Shown in pieces: positions 26,066-35,516 of a DNA stretch of 64,000 nt. The stretch spans positions 186,001 through 250,000 of the forward strand of contig NZ_VHLG01000001.1 in NCBI RefSeq assembly GCF_006516955.1, read 5' to 3'. The translations under genes and the position numbers were made by a program. Source of the stretch: Martelella alba (lineage in GTDB: Bacteria; Pseudomonadota; Alphaproteobacteria; Rhizobiales; Rhizobiaceae). Numbering within the stretch: the first letter of the stretch is position 1; each line of letters begins with the position of its first letter. The notes beneath the pieces are model-generated. The model was not told the DNA's origin. It did not search any database and saw only the letters and a list, made by a program, of their open reading frames with translations.

Positions 26066-26785
26066 TCATCCGGCATCGAGGTCAAGCACTTTGCCGCTGA
26101 GATCGAAGGCCTTGCCGAAGCCCGCCTGCCCCTTGCGGGTCAGCACCAGTGTGCGGCCGCTTTCTTGACGGCGCATCCAGCCCAGTTCGAGACTTTTCGT
26201 CAGGATCGACGCGCCAAGCCAACCGCCGAGGTGATACCGCCGCTCGCTCCAGTCGAGACAGGTGCGGCACAGCGCGCGGCGCGACTGCCGGGCGTCATCA
26301 ACATCAATGCCGAAGCAGTGGAAGGTCGCACGCCCCTGATCGGTCACCATGCCTGCCCCGTCGGCAATCACCAGATCACCGCTATCGATCAGCCGGTCGG
26401 CAAGGGCGACGGCAATGCTGCCAGCCATGTGATCGTAACAGGTCCGCGCCTTGCGCATCGCAAGATCTTTCGGGCCGGTCGGGCGATGTCGCTGAGGCCC
26501 GGTTGCTGCAACCGCGGACAATGTCTCGATCAGCTCGGCGACGTCAGCGGAGGCCAGCCGGAAATAACGGTGACGCCCCTGCTTTTCAACGCTGACCAGA
26601 TGGCCATCGACCAGCTTTGCCAGATGGCTGCTGGCCGTCTGCGGTGTCACATCAGCGAGTGACGCAAGTTCACCAGCCGTCAGCGCCTTGCCGCCCATCA
26701 GCGCAGACAGAATATTGGCTCTGGCGACGTCGCCGATCAAGGCAGCGACAGAAGCGAGCGAATTGCCGGAAATCTGATTGATCAT
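26066..26785 (-). CDS. ArsR-type transcriptional regulator with long C-terminal domain
   Basis: 239 residues. The N-terminal winged helix (VARANILSALMGGKALTAGELASLADVTPQTASSHLAKL) is ArsR-like, with the wing LVSVEKQGRHRYFRLA. The C-terminal half is longer than a classical ArsR sensor and contains a Cys-x2-Cys (RRALCRTCLDW) and another Cys (ARTCYDH), possible metal or redox ligands. The paired HTH plus extended domain is common in alphaproteobacterial regulators. It is alone, and what it regulates cannot be read from the neighbours. Confidence 0.82.
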   Translation of the reverse strand: MINQISGNSLASVAALIGDVARANILSALMGGKALTAGELASLADVTPQTASSHLAKLVDGHLVSVEKQGRHRYFRLASADVAELIETLSAVAATGPQRHRPTGPKDLAMRKARTCYDHMAGSIAVALADRLIDSGDLVIADGAGMVTDQGRATFHCFGIDVDDARQSRRALCRTCLDWSERRYHLGGWLGASILTKSLELGWMRRQESGRTLVLTRKGQAGFGKAFDLSGKVLDLDAG

Positions 26786-26904
26786 CAGCGGAGATTATCA
26801 CCGGCAGCCAGCGGCGTCAGCAGACAAAGCTTCGATGCCGGTCGAAACATCATCGTCCATCAAGCCGCTATTGCGATTGGCGAAACCAGCCATGGAGGCA
26901 GACG

Positions 26905-27120
26905 ATGACGACGATCGGTGAAGATGTGATTTCCACGCAGGACAAGGATGTCAGCAGGCCGGGCCGATGGATCGGCCGCGCATGGAACCTGTATCGCAAG
27001 GCCCGCAGGCGGCGCCGGCAACGACGCCAGCTTAGCGATCTGGAAGATTATCTGCTCAAGGATATCGGTGTCAGCCGGCGCGACGCCCGGGCCGAGGCCG
27101 ACAAACCCTTCTGGCGTTAG
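26905..27120 (+). CDS. DUF1127 (YjiS-like) small Arg-rich protein
   Basis: 71 residues with the DUF1127 core RQLSDLEDYLLKDIGVSRRDARAEADKPFWR at the C-end, and an Arg-rich stretch (RKARRRRRQRR) before it. Such proteins are widespread in Rhizobiales and have been linked to RNA binding and to phosphate or stress adaptation in Agrobacterium and relatives. GGAGG precedes the ATG. It ends two bases before the convergent mntR gene. Confidence 0.87.
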   Translation: MTTIGEDVISTQDKDVSRPGRWIGRAWNLYRKARRRRRQRRQLSDLEDYLLKDIGVSRRDARAEADKPFWR

Positions 27121-27121
27121 A

Positions 27122-27559
27122 TCAAGATGTCCGCGCGATAAAACGGGCAAAGGCAGACAGCGTTTCTTCCGAGACGTGATGCTCGATACCCTCGGCATCG
27201 AGCTCAGCGGCATCGGCGGGAACGCCGATCGCCAGCAGGAGCTCCAGCACGATCCGGTGGCGCTCCCGCGCCTTGACCGCCATGGCCTCCCCCTCCGCCG
27301 TCAGGAACACGCCGCGATAAGGCCGTGAGGTGGCGAGCCCCTCACGCTTCAGCCGCCCGATCGCCTTGGTCGCGGTCGGGTGGGCGACCCCCATATGCCG
27401 GGCAATGTCGGTAATCCTCGCCTCGCCATGCTCGGCGATCAAATCGGCAATCAACTCTGTGTAATCTTCCAGAAGCGCCAGCGAGCGCTGGTTGCGGGCC
27501 TGCGAAAAGCGGTCCGCTTCTGCTGCACAGTTTTCAGCCGATTCGCTGTTGTCTTCCAT
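27122..27559 (-). CDS. mntR: manganese-responsive DtxR-family repressor
   Basis: 145 residues from the ATG at 27559, supported by GGGAGA upstream; the frame continues upstream but that part is not family-like. The winged helix (ARITDIARHMGVAHPTATKAIGRLKREG) and metal-binding residues of MntR are in place: LEDYTE near 30-35, H101, and the EGIEHHVSEE cluster near 123-132. MntR with Mn(II) represses manganese uptake. The gene is divergent from mntH, its usual target, with a palindrome lying in the mntH promoter. Confidence 0.93.
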   Translation of the reverse strand: MEDNSESAENCAAEADRFSQARNQRSLALLEDYTELIADLIAEHGEARITDIARHMGVAHPTATKAIGRLKREGLATSRPYRGVFLTAEGEAMAVKARERHRIVLELLLAIGVPADAAELDAEGIEHHVSEETLSAFARFIARTS

Positions 27560-27696
27560 CGCTCTCTCCCGAAAACAAAACATGGCCGGAGGAAATTGAT
27601 AGCACCGGCTACACTTTAGAACGCGACATAACACATTGATCGCAGGCTTGACAATTTGGTCGCGAAAATTGCCGAAATTCCGTGGAATGAGCCTCG

Positions 27697-27724
27697 TTGA
27701 CAAAAATGTAGCCAAGGCTATATT
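27697..27724 (+). promoter_or_regulatory. mntH promoter with embedded MntR-operator-like palindrome
   Basis: TTGACA (27697-27702) and TATATT (27719-27724) are separated by 16 bp. Between them lies TAGCC-AA-GGCTA (27709-27720), a perfect inverted repeat extending to near-symmetric flanks. A bound repressor would block RNA polymerase. Assignment to MntR rests on position; the consensus was not compared. Confidence 0.72.
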
Positions 27725-27768
27725 CAATCTCAAACGAATGTTAGTTTCGCACCCTCCCGGCGGAAAAG

Positions 27769-29082
27769 ATGACTGATTTGAGCAATAGACGCCCTTCCCT
27801 CACAGAACGAAATACAGCCAAGATCAACGCGGTAATGGCCGCAGGCCGGGTGCGTCCGCGCTCGGCGCTTCTCTTTGCCGGACCGGCGGTGATCGCTTCG
27901 ATCGCCTATGTCGATCCCGGCAATTACGCGACCAATATTCAGGCTGGCGCCGGTTATGGTTACACGCTGCTCTGGGTCGTGCTCGTCGCCAATCTGATCG
28001 CCATGCTGTTTCAGGCCCTGTCGGCCAAGCTCGGTATTGTCACCGGCAAGAACCTTGCGGAAATGTGCCGCGATGAGTTTTCCAAACCGGTGGTGATCCT
28101 TATGTGGATCGTCAGCGAAATTGCTGCCATGGCGACCGATCTTGCCGAATTTCTCGGCGGCGCCATCGGTCTTGCCCTGCTGTTTAACATGCCGCTGATG
28201 GCAGGCATGGGCGTCACCGCCATTGTCACCTATGGCATTTTGATTTTCGAAGGCCGCGGTTACCGGCCGATGGAACTGATCATCGGCGCACTGATCGCGG
28301 TGATCAGCCTTTGCTACGTGGTCGAGCTCTTCATTGCGCCGATTGCCTGGGGCGAGGCTGCGACCCATATGGTGTCACCCGAAATCCCGGATGCGACGGC
28401 GCTTGCAATCGCGGTCGGCATCATCGGTGCCACCGTTATGCCGCATGCCGTCTATCTTCATTCCGGCCTGACCCAACATCGCTTTCACATCGACAACGAG
28501 CATAACCGGCGCCGCCTGCTGCGCTTTTCCAACCGCGAAGTTGTGATCGCCCTGGCGCTCGCAGGTGTGGTTAACATGGCTATGGTGATGATGGCGGCAA
28601 GTGCCTTCCATCAGGGCCATTCCGACGTTGCCGAAATCGAGACCGCCTATCACATGCTGACTCCGCTGCTCGGTGGCTTTGCTGCGGCTGCATTCCTCGT
28701 GTCGCTTATCGCGTCCGGCATCTCGTCTTCGGTGGTCGGCACCATGGCCGGGCAGATGATCATGCAGGGCTTCGTCGGCTTCCGCATCCCGATCTGGCTG
28801 CGCCGCCTCATCACCATGGCACCTGCCTTCATTGTCGTCGCGCTCGGTGTCAATGCAACGCAGGCGCTGGTGGTCAGTCAGATCATCCTGTCGATCTCGC
28901 TGCCAGTTCCGATGATCGCGCTGGTGATCTTCACCCGCCGTCGCGACCTGATGGGCACTTACGCCAACAGCAAGCTGATCGATGCGCTGGCAATCCTCGG
29001 GGCAGTCGCGGTTCTGTCGCTGAATTTCGTGCTTCTGGCGCAGACCTTCGGAATTGAAATTCCGGGTCTGCCGTCGGCCTGA
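27769..29082 (+). CDS. mntH: NRAMP-family manganese transporter
   Basis: 437 residues with eleven or so membrane helices. The metal-binding DPGN motif in helix 1 is YVDPGNYATN (Asp49 and Asn52), and helix 6 carries MPH at 224-226. It imports Mn(II), perhaps also Fe(II), with protons across the inner membrane. A strong promoter with an embedded palindrome lies upstream and the divergent regulator is mntR, the standard manganese-control arrangement. The gene abuts the convergent murI (no gap). Confidence 0.95.
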   Translation: MTDLSNRRPSLTERNTAKINAVMAAGRVRPRSALLFAGPAVIASIAYVDPGNYATNIQAGAGYGYTLLWVVLVANLIAMLFQALSAKLGIVTGKNLAEMCRDEFSKPVVILMWIVSEIAAMATDLAEFLGGAIGLALLFNMPLMAGMGVTAIVTYGILIFEGRGYRPMELIIGALIAVISLCYVVELFIAPIAWGEAATHMVSPEIPDATALAIAVGIIGATVMPHAVYLHSGLTQHRFHIDNEHNRRRLLRFSNREVVIALALAGVVNMAMVMMAASAFHQGHSDVAEIETAYHMLTPLLGGFAAAAFLVSLIASGISSSVVGTMAGQMIMQGFVGFRIPIWLRRLITMAPAFIVVALGVNATQALVVSQIILSISLPVPMIALVIFTRRRDLMGTYANSKLIDALAILGAVAVLSLNFVLLAQTFGIEIPGLPSA

Positions 29083-29892
29083 TCACGGCACGTTGAGATC
29101 AAGGCCGAAACCATGCAACAGCCGTCGCGTTTGCGGGCTGATGGCAGGATTGGTGAAAAGCGTGACGTCATGATTGTGGGACGGTTCGGAGGGCCAGTCA
29201 GCGGCCGCAAGCACCCGTCGCGCCTGGCGGGCGATGGCCTCGGCCGGATCGATCCAGTCGACCGGCCACGGCGCCAACCGTCGGAATTCATTGGCGAGAA
29301 AAGGGTAATGGGTGCAGGCCAGCACGATGATATCGGTGCGGCCCGTTTCATTGCTCTGAAAGCAGGGCAGCACCTCGGCCTTTAGCGCGTTCTCATCGAC
29401 CAGCTCACCGCGAATATGCGCCTCCGCCATGGCGGCAAGCGGCTTGGAGCCGATCAGCGTAACCATACAGCCTGCGGCATAGCGATCAATCAGCGCGCGG
29501 GTATATTCGCGCGAGACGGTTCCCGGCGTCGCCAGCACCGTGATCAGTCCGGACCGCGTGCGCTCGGCAGCAGGCTTGATCGCCGGAACAGTGCCGATGA
29601 AAGGCGTATCAGGAAAACGCGCGCGCAATGCCTCACCGGCGAGCGTGAAGGCGGTGTTGCAGGCGATCACCACCGCTTCCGGACGGATCTCATCCAGGAG
29701 GCGCTTGAACAAGGTGACGATATGATCGAGCAGCGGAGCCTCTTCCCAGTCGCCATAGGGAAACCCGGCATTGTCGGCGACATAGACGAAGCGCCGTTCC
29801 GGCATCTGCACGCGCGCTTCGCGCAGAACGGTAAGACCGCCAATGCCTGAATCGAAGATCAGAACCGGCCGTGCGACACGCTCTGCGCTCAT
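29083..29892 (-). CDS. murI: glutamate racemase
   Basis: 269 residues. It converts L- to D-glutamate for peptidoglycan. The substrate-side motif [16 protein letters not shown] includes the catalytic aspartate region, and the two cysteines of the racemase are present as [10 protein letters not shown] and [12 protein letters not shown]. The ATG at 29892 follows the trmJ stop by one base, so it is probably in the same transcript. Downstream it converges directly onto mntH. Confidence 0.95.
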   Translation of the reverse strand: MSAERVARPVLIFDSGIGGLTVLREARVQMPERRFVYVADNAGFPYGDWEEAPLLDHIVTLFKRLLDEIRPEAVVIACNTAFTLAGEALRARFPDTPFIGTVPAIKPAAERTRSGLITVLATPGTVSREYTRALIDRYAAGCMVTLIGSKPLAAMAEAHIRGELVDENALKAEVLPCFQSNETGRTDIIVLACTHYPFLANEFRRLAPWPVDWIDPAEAIARQARRVLAAADWPSEPSHNHDVTLFTNPAISPQTRRLLHGFGLDLNVP

Positions 29893-29893
29893 C

Positions 29894-30688
29894 TCAGTCC
29901 TCCGATGGCGGATTGCCGCGCGGTGATTTGCGGGTAAACCTGTCGAGTGAGGAAATCACGCCGCGGATAAGGTTGACCTCCTGCAGCGACATCTCGCGAC
30001 GGGTAAACACCGCGCGCAGATTGTCGATCATCTTCGGCTTCTTGTCTTCGGGACGGAAATAGCCACGTGCATCCAGTGCCTCTTCCAGATGGCCGAACAG
30101 GCCGAACAGATCGTGCTTGGTGGCAGGCGTCTGTTCAAGCGGCGCAAAGGCGGTGGCGCTCTCGTCTTCCATGCCGGATTTCATCCATTCATAGGACATC
30201 AGCAGCACGGCCTGGGCAATATTGAGAGAGGCAAAGGCGGGATTGACCGGAAAGGTGACGATCTCGTCAGCCAGCGCCACTTCCTCATTGGAAAGGCCCC
30301 AGCGCTCACGGCCGAACAGGATGCCAGTGCGCTCGCCCTTGGCAAAGCGTTGGCGCAATGTCTGCGTTGCAACCGTCGGCGCGCGCACCGGCTTGAAACC
30401 ATCGCGCGACCTCGCCGTTGTCGCATAGACGAAATTGAGATCGGCAATCGCGTCTTCAAGCCGGTCATAGACCTTGGTATTGTCGATGACATGATCGGCC
30501 TTGGACGCGGCAGCGCGGGCCGTATCGGATGGCCAGCCGTCGCGCGGTTCAACCAGACGCAATTCCCAAAGACCGAAATTGGCCATGGCGCGGGCCACCA
30601 TGCCGATATTCTCGCCGAGCTGCGGATTGACCAGAATGACCACCGGTCCCTCGGTGATCAGTTCAAGCTCGCTATTCGTGCCTGCCAT
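29894..30688 (-). CDS. trmJ: tRNA/rRNA 2'-O-methyltransferase of the TrmJ (SpoU) type
   Basis: 264 residues. SPOUT motifs are visible: [20 protein letters not shown] at the start, [20 protein letters not shown] (knot motif 2) and [18 protein letters not shown] (motif 3). TrmJ methylates the ribose at position 32 of certain tRNAs, though RNA specificity cannot be read from sequence. The start at 30688 follows AGGA; an ATG at 30715 is an alternative. It lies upstream of murI and separate from the catabolic operon. Confidence 0.88.
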   Translation of the reverse strand: MAGTNSELELITEGPVVILVNPQLGENIGMVARAMANFGLWELRLVEPRDGWPSDTARAAASKADHVIDNTKVYDRLEDAIADLNFVYATTARSRDGFKPVRAPTVATQTLRQRFAKGERTGILFGRERWGLSNEEVALADEIVTFPVNPAFASLNIAQAVLLMSYEWMKSGMEDESATAFAPLEQTPATKHDLFGLFGHLEEALDARGYFRPEDKKPKMIDNLRAVFTRREMSLQEVNLIRGVISSLDRFTRKSPRGNPPSED

Positions 30689-30774
30689 GTCGTCCTGTTC
30701 TTCATATCGTCGCATTTGAGGGGATGAACCCGGCTTATCCACCCCGCGCGCTTGAAATGCAAGTCTTGCGATTG

Positions 30775-31596
30775 TCAGGCGCGATATTGCGCTGGCGGCC
30801 AGTTGCCATCAGGCATTTCAACGATGGTGAGATCCTTCACCAGCGCGGCTAGAGCTGTGGCCGCGTGGTCGAGAAGTACCCTGCCCTTTTCAGCTGTTGC
30901 CCGGCTTGCATCGCCGGTGACGCCATCGGGGTGCAGATCCTGTGCCTTCCAGCCAAGCCCGCCGACGCGGCCGCCACCGGGATTGGCGGATAGCTGCGCC
31001 GTCTTGCCCTCGATCTCATCGACAGCTGAACGGAAATCCTCCGCCCTGTCCATCGCCACGAGCTCGGGATGCAGCGCCAGCATCATCGATGTCTCGATAT
31101 CGCCGCCATGGAAGCCGGTACTGATCTCGTGATCGGTGAACAGGCCTTCCGGATAGCCGCTGTCGAACCATGTCGCATAGGCGGCGAGGATATTGTGACG
31201 GACCCGCTGATCCAGCGCCACGACCGACAGCAGGCCGGACTGGCCGCCATGGCTGTTGAAGATCAGCAGGCGTTTCAGACCGGTGGAGCGTACCGCACAG
31301 TCCAGGATTCGCGTCCAGGATTGCATCAGATCGGGTGCCGGATGCGCCAGCGAACCGGCATAATCGAGATGTTCCTGCGAGGCCCCGACCGGCTGCAGCG
31401 GCAGCACCACGGCGGGCACGTCATCCCCGAGCTTTTCCAGCATGGCGGCAATGATGCCATTATTGATCAGGCAATCGGTTCCGACCGGCAGATGCGGCCC
31501 ATGCTGTTCGACGGCGGCGACCGGCAAAATTGCCAGCGTATTGTCCGGCAGCACCGCATGTTCGGGGCTTGAAAGCTCCATCCAGTAGCGTTTCAT
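30775..31596 (-). CDS. creatininase-family amidohydrolase
   Basis: 273 residues. The family's metal-ligand motif is LPVAAVEQHGPHLPVGTD (Glu30, His32, Asp41), with FNSHGGQSG and GGDIETSMML further on, as in creatininase and its relatives that open cyclic amides or remove formyl groups. AGGGAG precedes ATG 31596, which lies one base from the ADP-ribosylglycohydrolase-like gene's stop. It is the last gene of the eight-gene transporter operon and probably acts on a ring or amide produced in that pathway. The exact substrate is unknown. Confidence 0.85.
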   Translation of the reverse strand: MKRYWMELSSPEHAVLPDNTLAILPVAAVEQHGPHLPVGTDCLINNGIIAAMLEKLGDDVPAVVLPLQPVGASQEHLDYAGSLAHPAPDLMQSWTRILDCAVRSTGLKRLLIFNSHGGQSGLLSVVALDQRVRHNILAAYATWFDSGYPEGLFTDHEISTGFHGGDIETSMMLALHPELVAMDRAEDFRSAVDEIEGKTAQLSANPGGGRVGGLGWKAQDLHPDGVTGDASRATAEKGRVLLDHAATALAALVKDLTIVEMPDGNWPPAQYRA

Positions 31597-31597
31597 T

Positions 31598-32647
31598 TCA
31601 GGCTCCCTTGGCAAAGCGTGCATTATAGGCGCTAAGCCCTGCGGCAACGGCGGCAAGATCAAGCCCGTTGATGGCGACAGCTTCGGCAATCAGTCCGTCC
31701 GGAATGTCCGCTGCCCCATTCCACGCTGCAGCAACCGAACCGGCGATCATCGCAATCGTGTCACTGTCATTGCCGCCATTGACGGCGGCAACGATCGCGT
31801 CCCAGGCCGAACCGTTGGCAGCCTTGACCAGACCGAAGGCATGCGGCACGGCCTCGGCCATTGCGACACCATTGCCAACCACTTCGGTCAGTTCGGTGCG
31901 CGCCGCCTCCATGTCTCCCGCATAACGTTCGGCGATTTCGAAGGCGAGTTCAATGCGGCGGATCACACCGGTTCCGCCGACGATGCGGCCGGTTTTCACA
32001 GCTTCCGCCTCGCCAAGCCGGGCCCCTTCAAGCGCTGCATCCTCCAGCGACATGCTGCGATCTTCAGCAAGCCCGACGGCGATCGCACCGGCAACGGCCG
32101 AAGCACCCGAAAAAGCGATCTGGGTATTGTGGGTGGGGGCGGAAAGCAGGCAGGCCAGCCGCACCGCCGCCTCCAGATTGCCCGCAGCCGCACTGCCAGC
32201 GGTTGGCGCGCGCATGGCGCCGCCATTGGAGGTGCCGAACATGCAGGAATAGGCGGCGGGTGTAGCAACATCTTCAGCCCTTGCACCCGCACGCATGGCT
32301 TCCACCGCGATGCGGGTCGTCGGACCAGCGAAACGCTGGAACATTTCCTCATCATTCGACCAGTCGATGAAGCCGGCAATCGCATCGTCGGGACCGGCCG
32401 GCCGGTCAAGCGCGATCAGTCGCCGGGCCATGGCCAGCATCTGTGTTGCATCATCGGTCAGCCGTCCCGGCGCCAGGCCCTTGGCGAAGGGCGCATGTTC
32501 CGGCGGTTGGCGATAGGTCACGACCGGACCGCCAAAGACCTCATTGATCAGCGCCGGATACATGCATTCCGTCGCAGCACCCAGCGCATCGCCAACGCAG
32601 GCGGCGGCCAGTACCGCTTCGATTTTCTGGGCCATATCCGCACTCAT
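31598..32647 (-). CDS. ADP-ribosylglycohydrolase-family (ADPRH) protein
   Basis: 349 residues. Magnesium-site motifs of the family are present at both ends: GDALGAATE with TDDATQM (residues 64-70), and NGGNDSDTIAMIAG (Asp294 and Asp296). Known members cleave N-glycosidic bonds to ADP-ribose on arginine or release the modification from proteins (DraG), but many bacterial members act on small molecules. Here it sits between a PfkB kinase and a creatininase, coupled by start/stop overlap with the kinase gene (4 bp), so a nucleoside-like N-glycoside is the likelier substrate. That is inference. Confidence 0.86.
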   Translation of the reverse strand: MSADMAQKIEAVLAAACVGDALGAATECMYPALINEVFGGPVVTYRQPPEHAPFAKGLAPGRLTDDATQMLAMARRLIALDRPAGPDDAIAGFIDWSNDEEMFQRFAGPTTRIAVEAMRAGARAEDVATPAAYSCMFGTSNGGAMRAPTAGSAAAGNLEAAVRLACLLSAPTHNTQIAFSGASAVAGAIAVGLAEDRSMSLEDAALEGARLGEAEAVKTGRIVGGTGVIRRIELAFEIAERYAGDMEAARTELTEVVGNGVAMAEAVPHAFGLVKAANGSAWDAIVAAVNGGNDSDTIAMIAGSVAAAWNGAADIPDGLIAEAVAINGLDLAAVAAGLSAYNARFAKGA

Positions 32648-33582
32648 GATACTGCATTCTCCCTGTCGCGCAGCCGCTCGGCTGCCTTGTCATATTCACA
32701 TTTTCCGGTTTCGAGAAAATGGGCGGAACAGGCCGTCGCCTGTCGCAGGGCCCTCTCGAAAGCGCTTCCGCGGCGCAGCGCGGTTGCAAGGCCGGCGAGA
32801 AAGACATCGCCGGCGCCAGTGGTGTTCTTCGGCGTTACCTTCAGCGCAGTGACCGTCTGCACCGCGCCATCGGCGAACGCGATCAGCCCTTCGGCCCCAA
32901 GCGTCACGATGGCCCGGCCCGCGCCTTTTTCAACGAGTGTTTTCGCAAGCGTAATGGCGGCGTCTTGAAGATCTGCCCTCACTGAATTGCGCTTCATCCA
33001 GGCTTCCAGCATCTGCCTGTTGGTAACGGCGATATCGGTCCGGGGCAGCACGCGCTCCAGAGCATCCCAGCCCCAGCGCTCGATTTCCGGCAGCTCGAGA
33101 TCGATCATCCGCGACAGGCCAAGTGCTTCGGCCCGTGCGAAAATCGCCGCAACAGCTTCGGGGTGGAAAAGATTGGCAATGACGGTATCGCCCGGCTGAA
33201 GCTCCACTTTGGTTCCGATTGCCTCAAGCGCTTCGATCCGCATCGGGTCGATCAGGATCGCCTTTTCGCCGGTATGATCAACGATGATCATCGCCGAGGC
33301 AGTGGACGCATCGGCCTCGACTTCGACAGCCTCGGTCGAAAGGTCATTCTCCGCCAGCCACTGCATCAGCTTGGTGCCGTCGCCATCATCACCGATGGTG
33401 GAAACGAGGCGGGCATCTTCGCCGAAGCGCGACAGGGCAAAGGCGCAGTTGAGCGGCGGCCCGCCAGCGCGTTCGTCCTTTTCCTTGATGAAGGCTTTCT
33501 CGTCATGGCCAGGCAGATCATCGACCGTCAGTATACGGTCGAGCACCAGCGGCCCGAGGCAATAGACTGCACCCTTGGTCAT
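32644..33582 (-). CDS. PfkB-family (ribokinase-like) sugar or nucleoside kinase
   Basis: 312 residues. The family N-terminal motif ERAGGPPLNCAFALSRFGED binds the sugar, and the C-terminal NTTGAGDVFLAGLA carries the catalytic Asp259 and the anion hole. It phosphorylates a sugar or nucleoside hydroxyl with ATP; specificity is not visible. The start shares an ATGA overlap with the ABC ATPase gene. In this operon it may phosphorylate the sugar released from, or the intact, imported compound. A longer reading to 33732 lies within the ATPase gene and is not family-like. Confidence 0.87.
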   Translation of the reverse strand: MTKGAVYCLGPLVLDRILTVDDLPGHDEKAFIKEKDERAGGPPLNCAFALSRFGEDARLVSTIGDDGDGTKLMQWLAENDLSTEAVEVEADASTASAMIIVDHTGEKAILIDPMRIEALEAIGTKVELQPGDTVIANLFHPEAVAAIFARAEALGLSRMIDLELPEIERWGWDALERVLPRTDIAVTNRQMLEAWMKRNSVRADLQDAAITLAKTLVEKGAGRAIVTLGAEGLIAFADGAVQTVTALKVTPKNTTGAGDVFLAGLATALRRGSAFERALRQATACSAHFLETGKCEYDKAAERLRDRENAVS

Positions 33583-34682
33583 GCGGCCTCCAGCTTCTGT
33601 CCGGTCTTTGCATCGAAAAGCAGAGGTGTGGCATCGGCGATGCGAATATGCGCAGGCGCGCCGAACTGCGGCGGCTTTTCGCGCGATGGCACCGCGAGGC
33701 GATGTTCGCCGAGAGCGACATGCACGAGCCATGCCCCGCCGATATATTCGCTGGAATGAACCTCGCCCGAAACCGTTCCGTCATCGGCCGCATCGGCAAA
33801 GGACAGACGGTCGGAACGAAGGCCGAGCAGCAGAGACCGGCCGGGTGCCGCATCAACGGCGTGCCGAAGCGCGGCTGATGGGGTGAAGGCTGCCCCTCCA
33901 AGCGTCAAACCGCCGTCCTGCGCCTTTTCCACCGGCAGAAGGATCGCCGGCGGATTACCGACAAAGGTGGCGACAAAGGCGGAAGCGGGCTGCTCGTAAA
34001 TCGTCTGCGGGCTGTCATGTTGCAACACATAACCGTTCGCCATCACAGCAACCCGGTCGGCCATGCTCATCGCCTCCTCCTGATCATGCGTGACCATGAC
34101 CGTGGTGAGCCCGATGCGCTCGTGAAGCTCGCGGATATCGACGCGCACGCTCTTGCGCAGCACCGCATCGAGATTGGACAGCGGCTCATCGAGAAGCAGA
34201 AGTTTTGGCCGGATCACCAATGCACGGGCAAGCGCGACGCGCTGCTGCTGACCACCGGAAAGCGCGTTGGGCATGCGCGCCGAAAGTCCGTGCAGCTTGA
34301 CCAGATCGAGCGCCTCGGCGACCCGGTCATCGGCCTCTTGCCCCTTGATACCCCGCATATCGAGGCCAAAACGGATATTCGCATCAACGCTCATATGCGG
34401 AAACAGTGCATAGGACTGAAACACGATGCCGATATCGCGCTTGAAGGTCGGGATCGCATCCAACCCCGCGCCAGCCAGCGCCATCGTGCCCTGGGTCGCT
34501 TTTTCAAGTCCGGCAATGATCTTCAAAAGCGTGGTCTTGCCGCAACCCGACGGGCCGAGAAGCGCAAGAAACTCACCCTTGCGGACGGAAAGCGAAACGC
34601 TCTTCAGCGCCGGTTCCGGTCCGCCATAGTTTTTCATCACCTTGGAGATCACCAGATGATCCGGCGCGTGTTTTTCAGCCAT
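33579..34682 (-). CDS. ABC transporter ATP-binding protein, PotA/spermidine-type
   Basis: 367 residues. Walker A GPSGCGKTT, signature LSGGQQQRVALARAL, Walker B LLLDEPLSNLDA and the H-loop VTHDQEEAM are intact. A C-terminal TOBE-like domain (LLLGLRSDRLSF) makes it the CUT1/PotA type. It drives the importer formed by the two permeases and the binding protein of the same operon. GGAGG is placed six bases before ATG 34682, which overlaps the preceding gene by 8 bp. The nucleoside phosphorylase gene is inserted between it and the permeases, tying uptake and metabolism together. Confidence 0.94.
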   Translation of the reverse strand: MAEKHAPDHLVISKVMKNYGGPEPALKSVSLSVRKGEFLALLGPSGCGKTTLLKIIAGLEKATQGTMALAGAGLDAIPTFKRDIGIVFQSYALFPHMSVDANIRFGLDMRGIKGQEADDRVAEALDLVKLHGLSARMPNALSGGQQQRVALARALVIRPKLLLLDEPLSNLDAVLRKSVRVDIRELHERIGLTTVMVTHDQEEAMSMADRVAVMANGYVLQHDSPQTIYEQPASAFVATFVGNPPAILLPVEKAQDGGLTLGGAAFTPSAALRHAVDAAPGRSLLLGLRSDRLSFADAADDGTVSGEVHSSEYIGGAWLVHVALGEHRLAVPSREKPPQFGAPAHIRIADATPLLFDAKTGQKLEAA

Positions 34683-35502
34683 TCGCATCCTCCCGGTGCA
34701 GGCGGGCAAGCGCCTTCAGGCCCACGGAAATCGCCGCTGTCTGGCCGGAACCGGATTTGTGCAGCTCGCCGGTCACGACATTGTCGCCAACCGAGCAGAC
34801 TGCACCGCCGCGACGGCCGTAAAGGCTGCATAGCGTCAGGATCGCCGCACTTTCACGGTCCGTGTTCAGGATTCCGGCCCGGCTCCAATAATCGATAATG
34901 CCTTTGTGATCATCCTGAAGATAGCCGCCCGGCCCCGGCTTGCCCCAGCCGCAATATTCACTGTCGCCCGAGCGGGTGATGCCGATATGATAGGGATGAC
35001 CAACCTCATCGGCCGCAGCCTTCATCGCGGCAACCACCTGCCAGTCAGCGACCGCCGGATATTCCACCCGCACATGGGCCTTGGTCATCCCCTCATCGCG
35101 CACCGCGCCGGAGGAGATCACGACATCGCCAACGCCGACCTTCGGGCTCCAGGCGCCACAGCCGCCAATGCGGATAACCGTGCTGCAGTCGGTAAAGTTG
35201 AACAGGTCCATCAGTGCCAGTTCCGCTTCCGGCGAACCGGAACCGCCGGAAACAACGGTGACCGGCGTGCCCTCATAGGTTCCCGTGATCGAAGTGAACA
35301 GCCCGGTTTTCGCGGCAAGCTCAGCATTGTCGAGGGCAGAGGCGAGAGAGTCTTCAGCAGCGCCATCGCCGACCACCAGCGGATCAGCAACGGCCAGCAC
35401 GACATAAGGGGCGATCCTGTCACGCTTGAAGCCCGTCAAAAGCGGAATACCGTCACGCACGAAATGCGGCATGGTTTTCATATATTTATATTCTTCAGAC
35501 AT
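34675..35502 (-). CDS. nucleoside phosphorylase-like protein (PNP/UDP family 1)
   Basis: 275 residues of the NP-I fold. The phosphate/ribose-binding segment VTVVSGGSGSPEAEL and the family motif VIRIGGCGAWSPKVGVGDVVI are clear. The usual N-x-E-M-E ribose motif is replaced by NTDRES (Glu217), so the pocket is somewhat altered. Known relatives split nucleosides with phosphate into base and ribose 1-phosphate (uridine or purine phosphorylases). It lies inside the transporter operon between the permeases and the ATPase gene, so it most likely acts on the imported compound. Confidence 0.85.
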   Translation of the reverse strand: MSEEYKYMKTMPHFVRDGIPLLTGFKRDRIAPYVVLAVADPLVVGDGAAEDSLASALDNAELAAKTGLFTSITGTYEGTPVTVVSGGSGSPEAELALMDLFNFTDCSTVIRIGGCGAWSPKVGVGDVVISSGAVRDEGMTKAHVRVEYPAVADWQVVAAMKAAADEVGHPYHIGITRSGDSEYCGWGKPGPGGYLQDDHKGIIDYWSRAGILNTDRESAAILTLCSLYGRRGGAVCSVGDNVVTGELHKSGSGQTAAISVGLKALARLHREDANG

Positions 35503-35516
35503 TTACATGACTTTCT

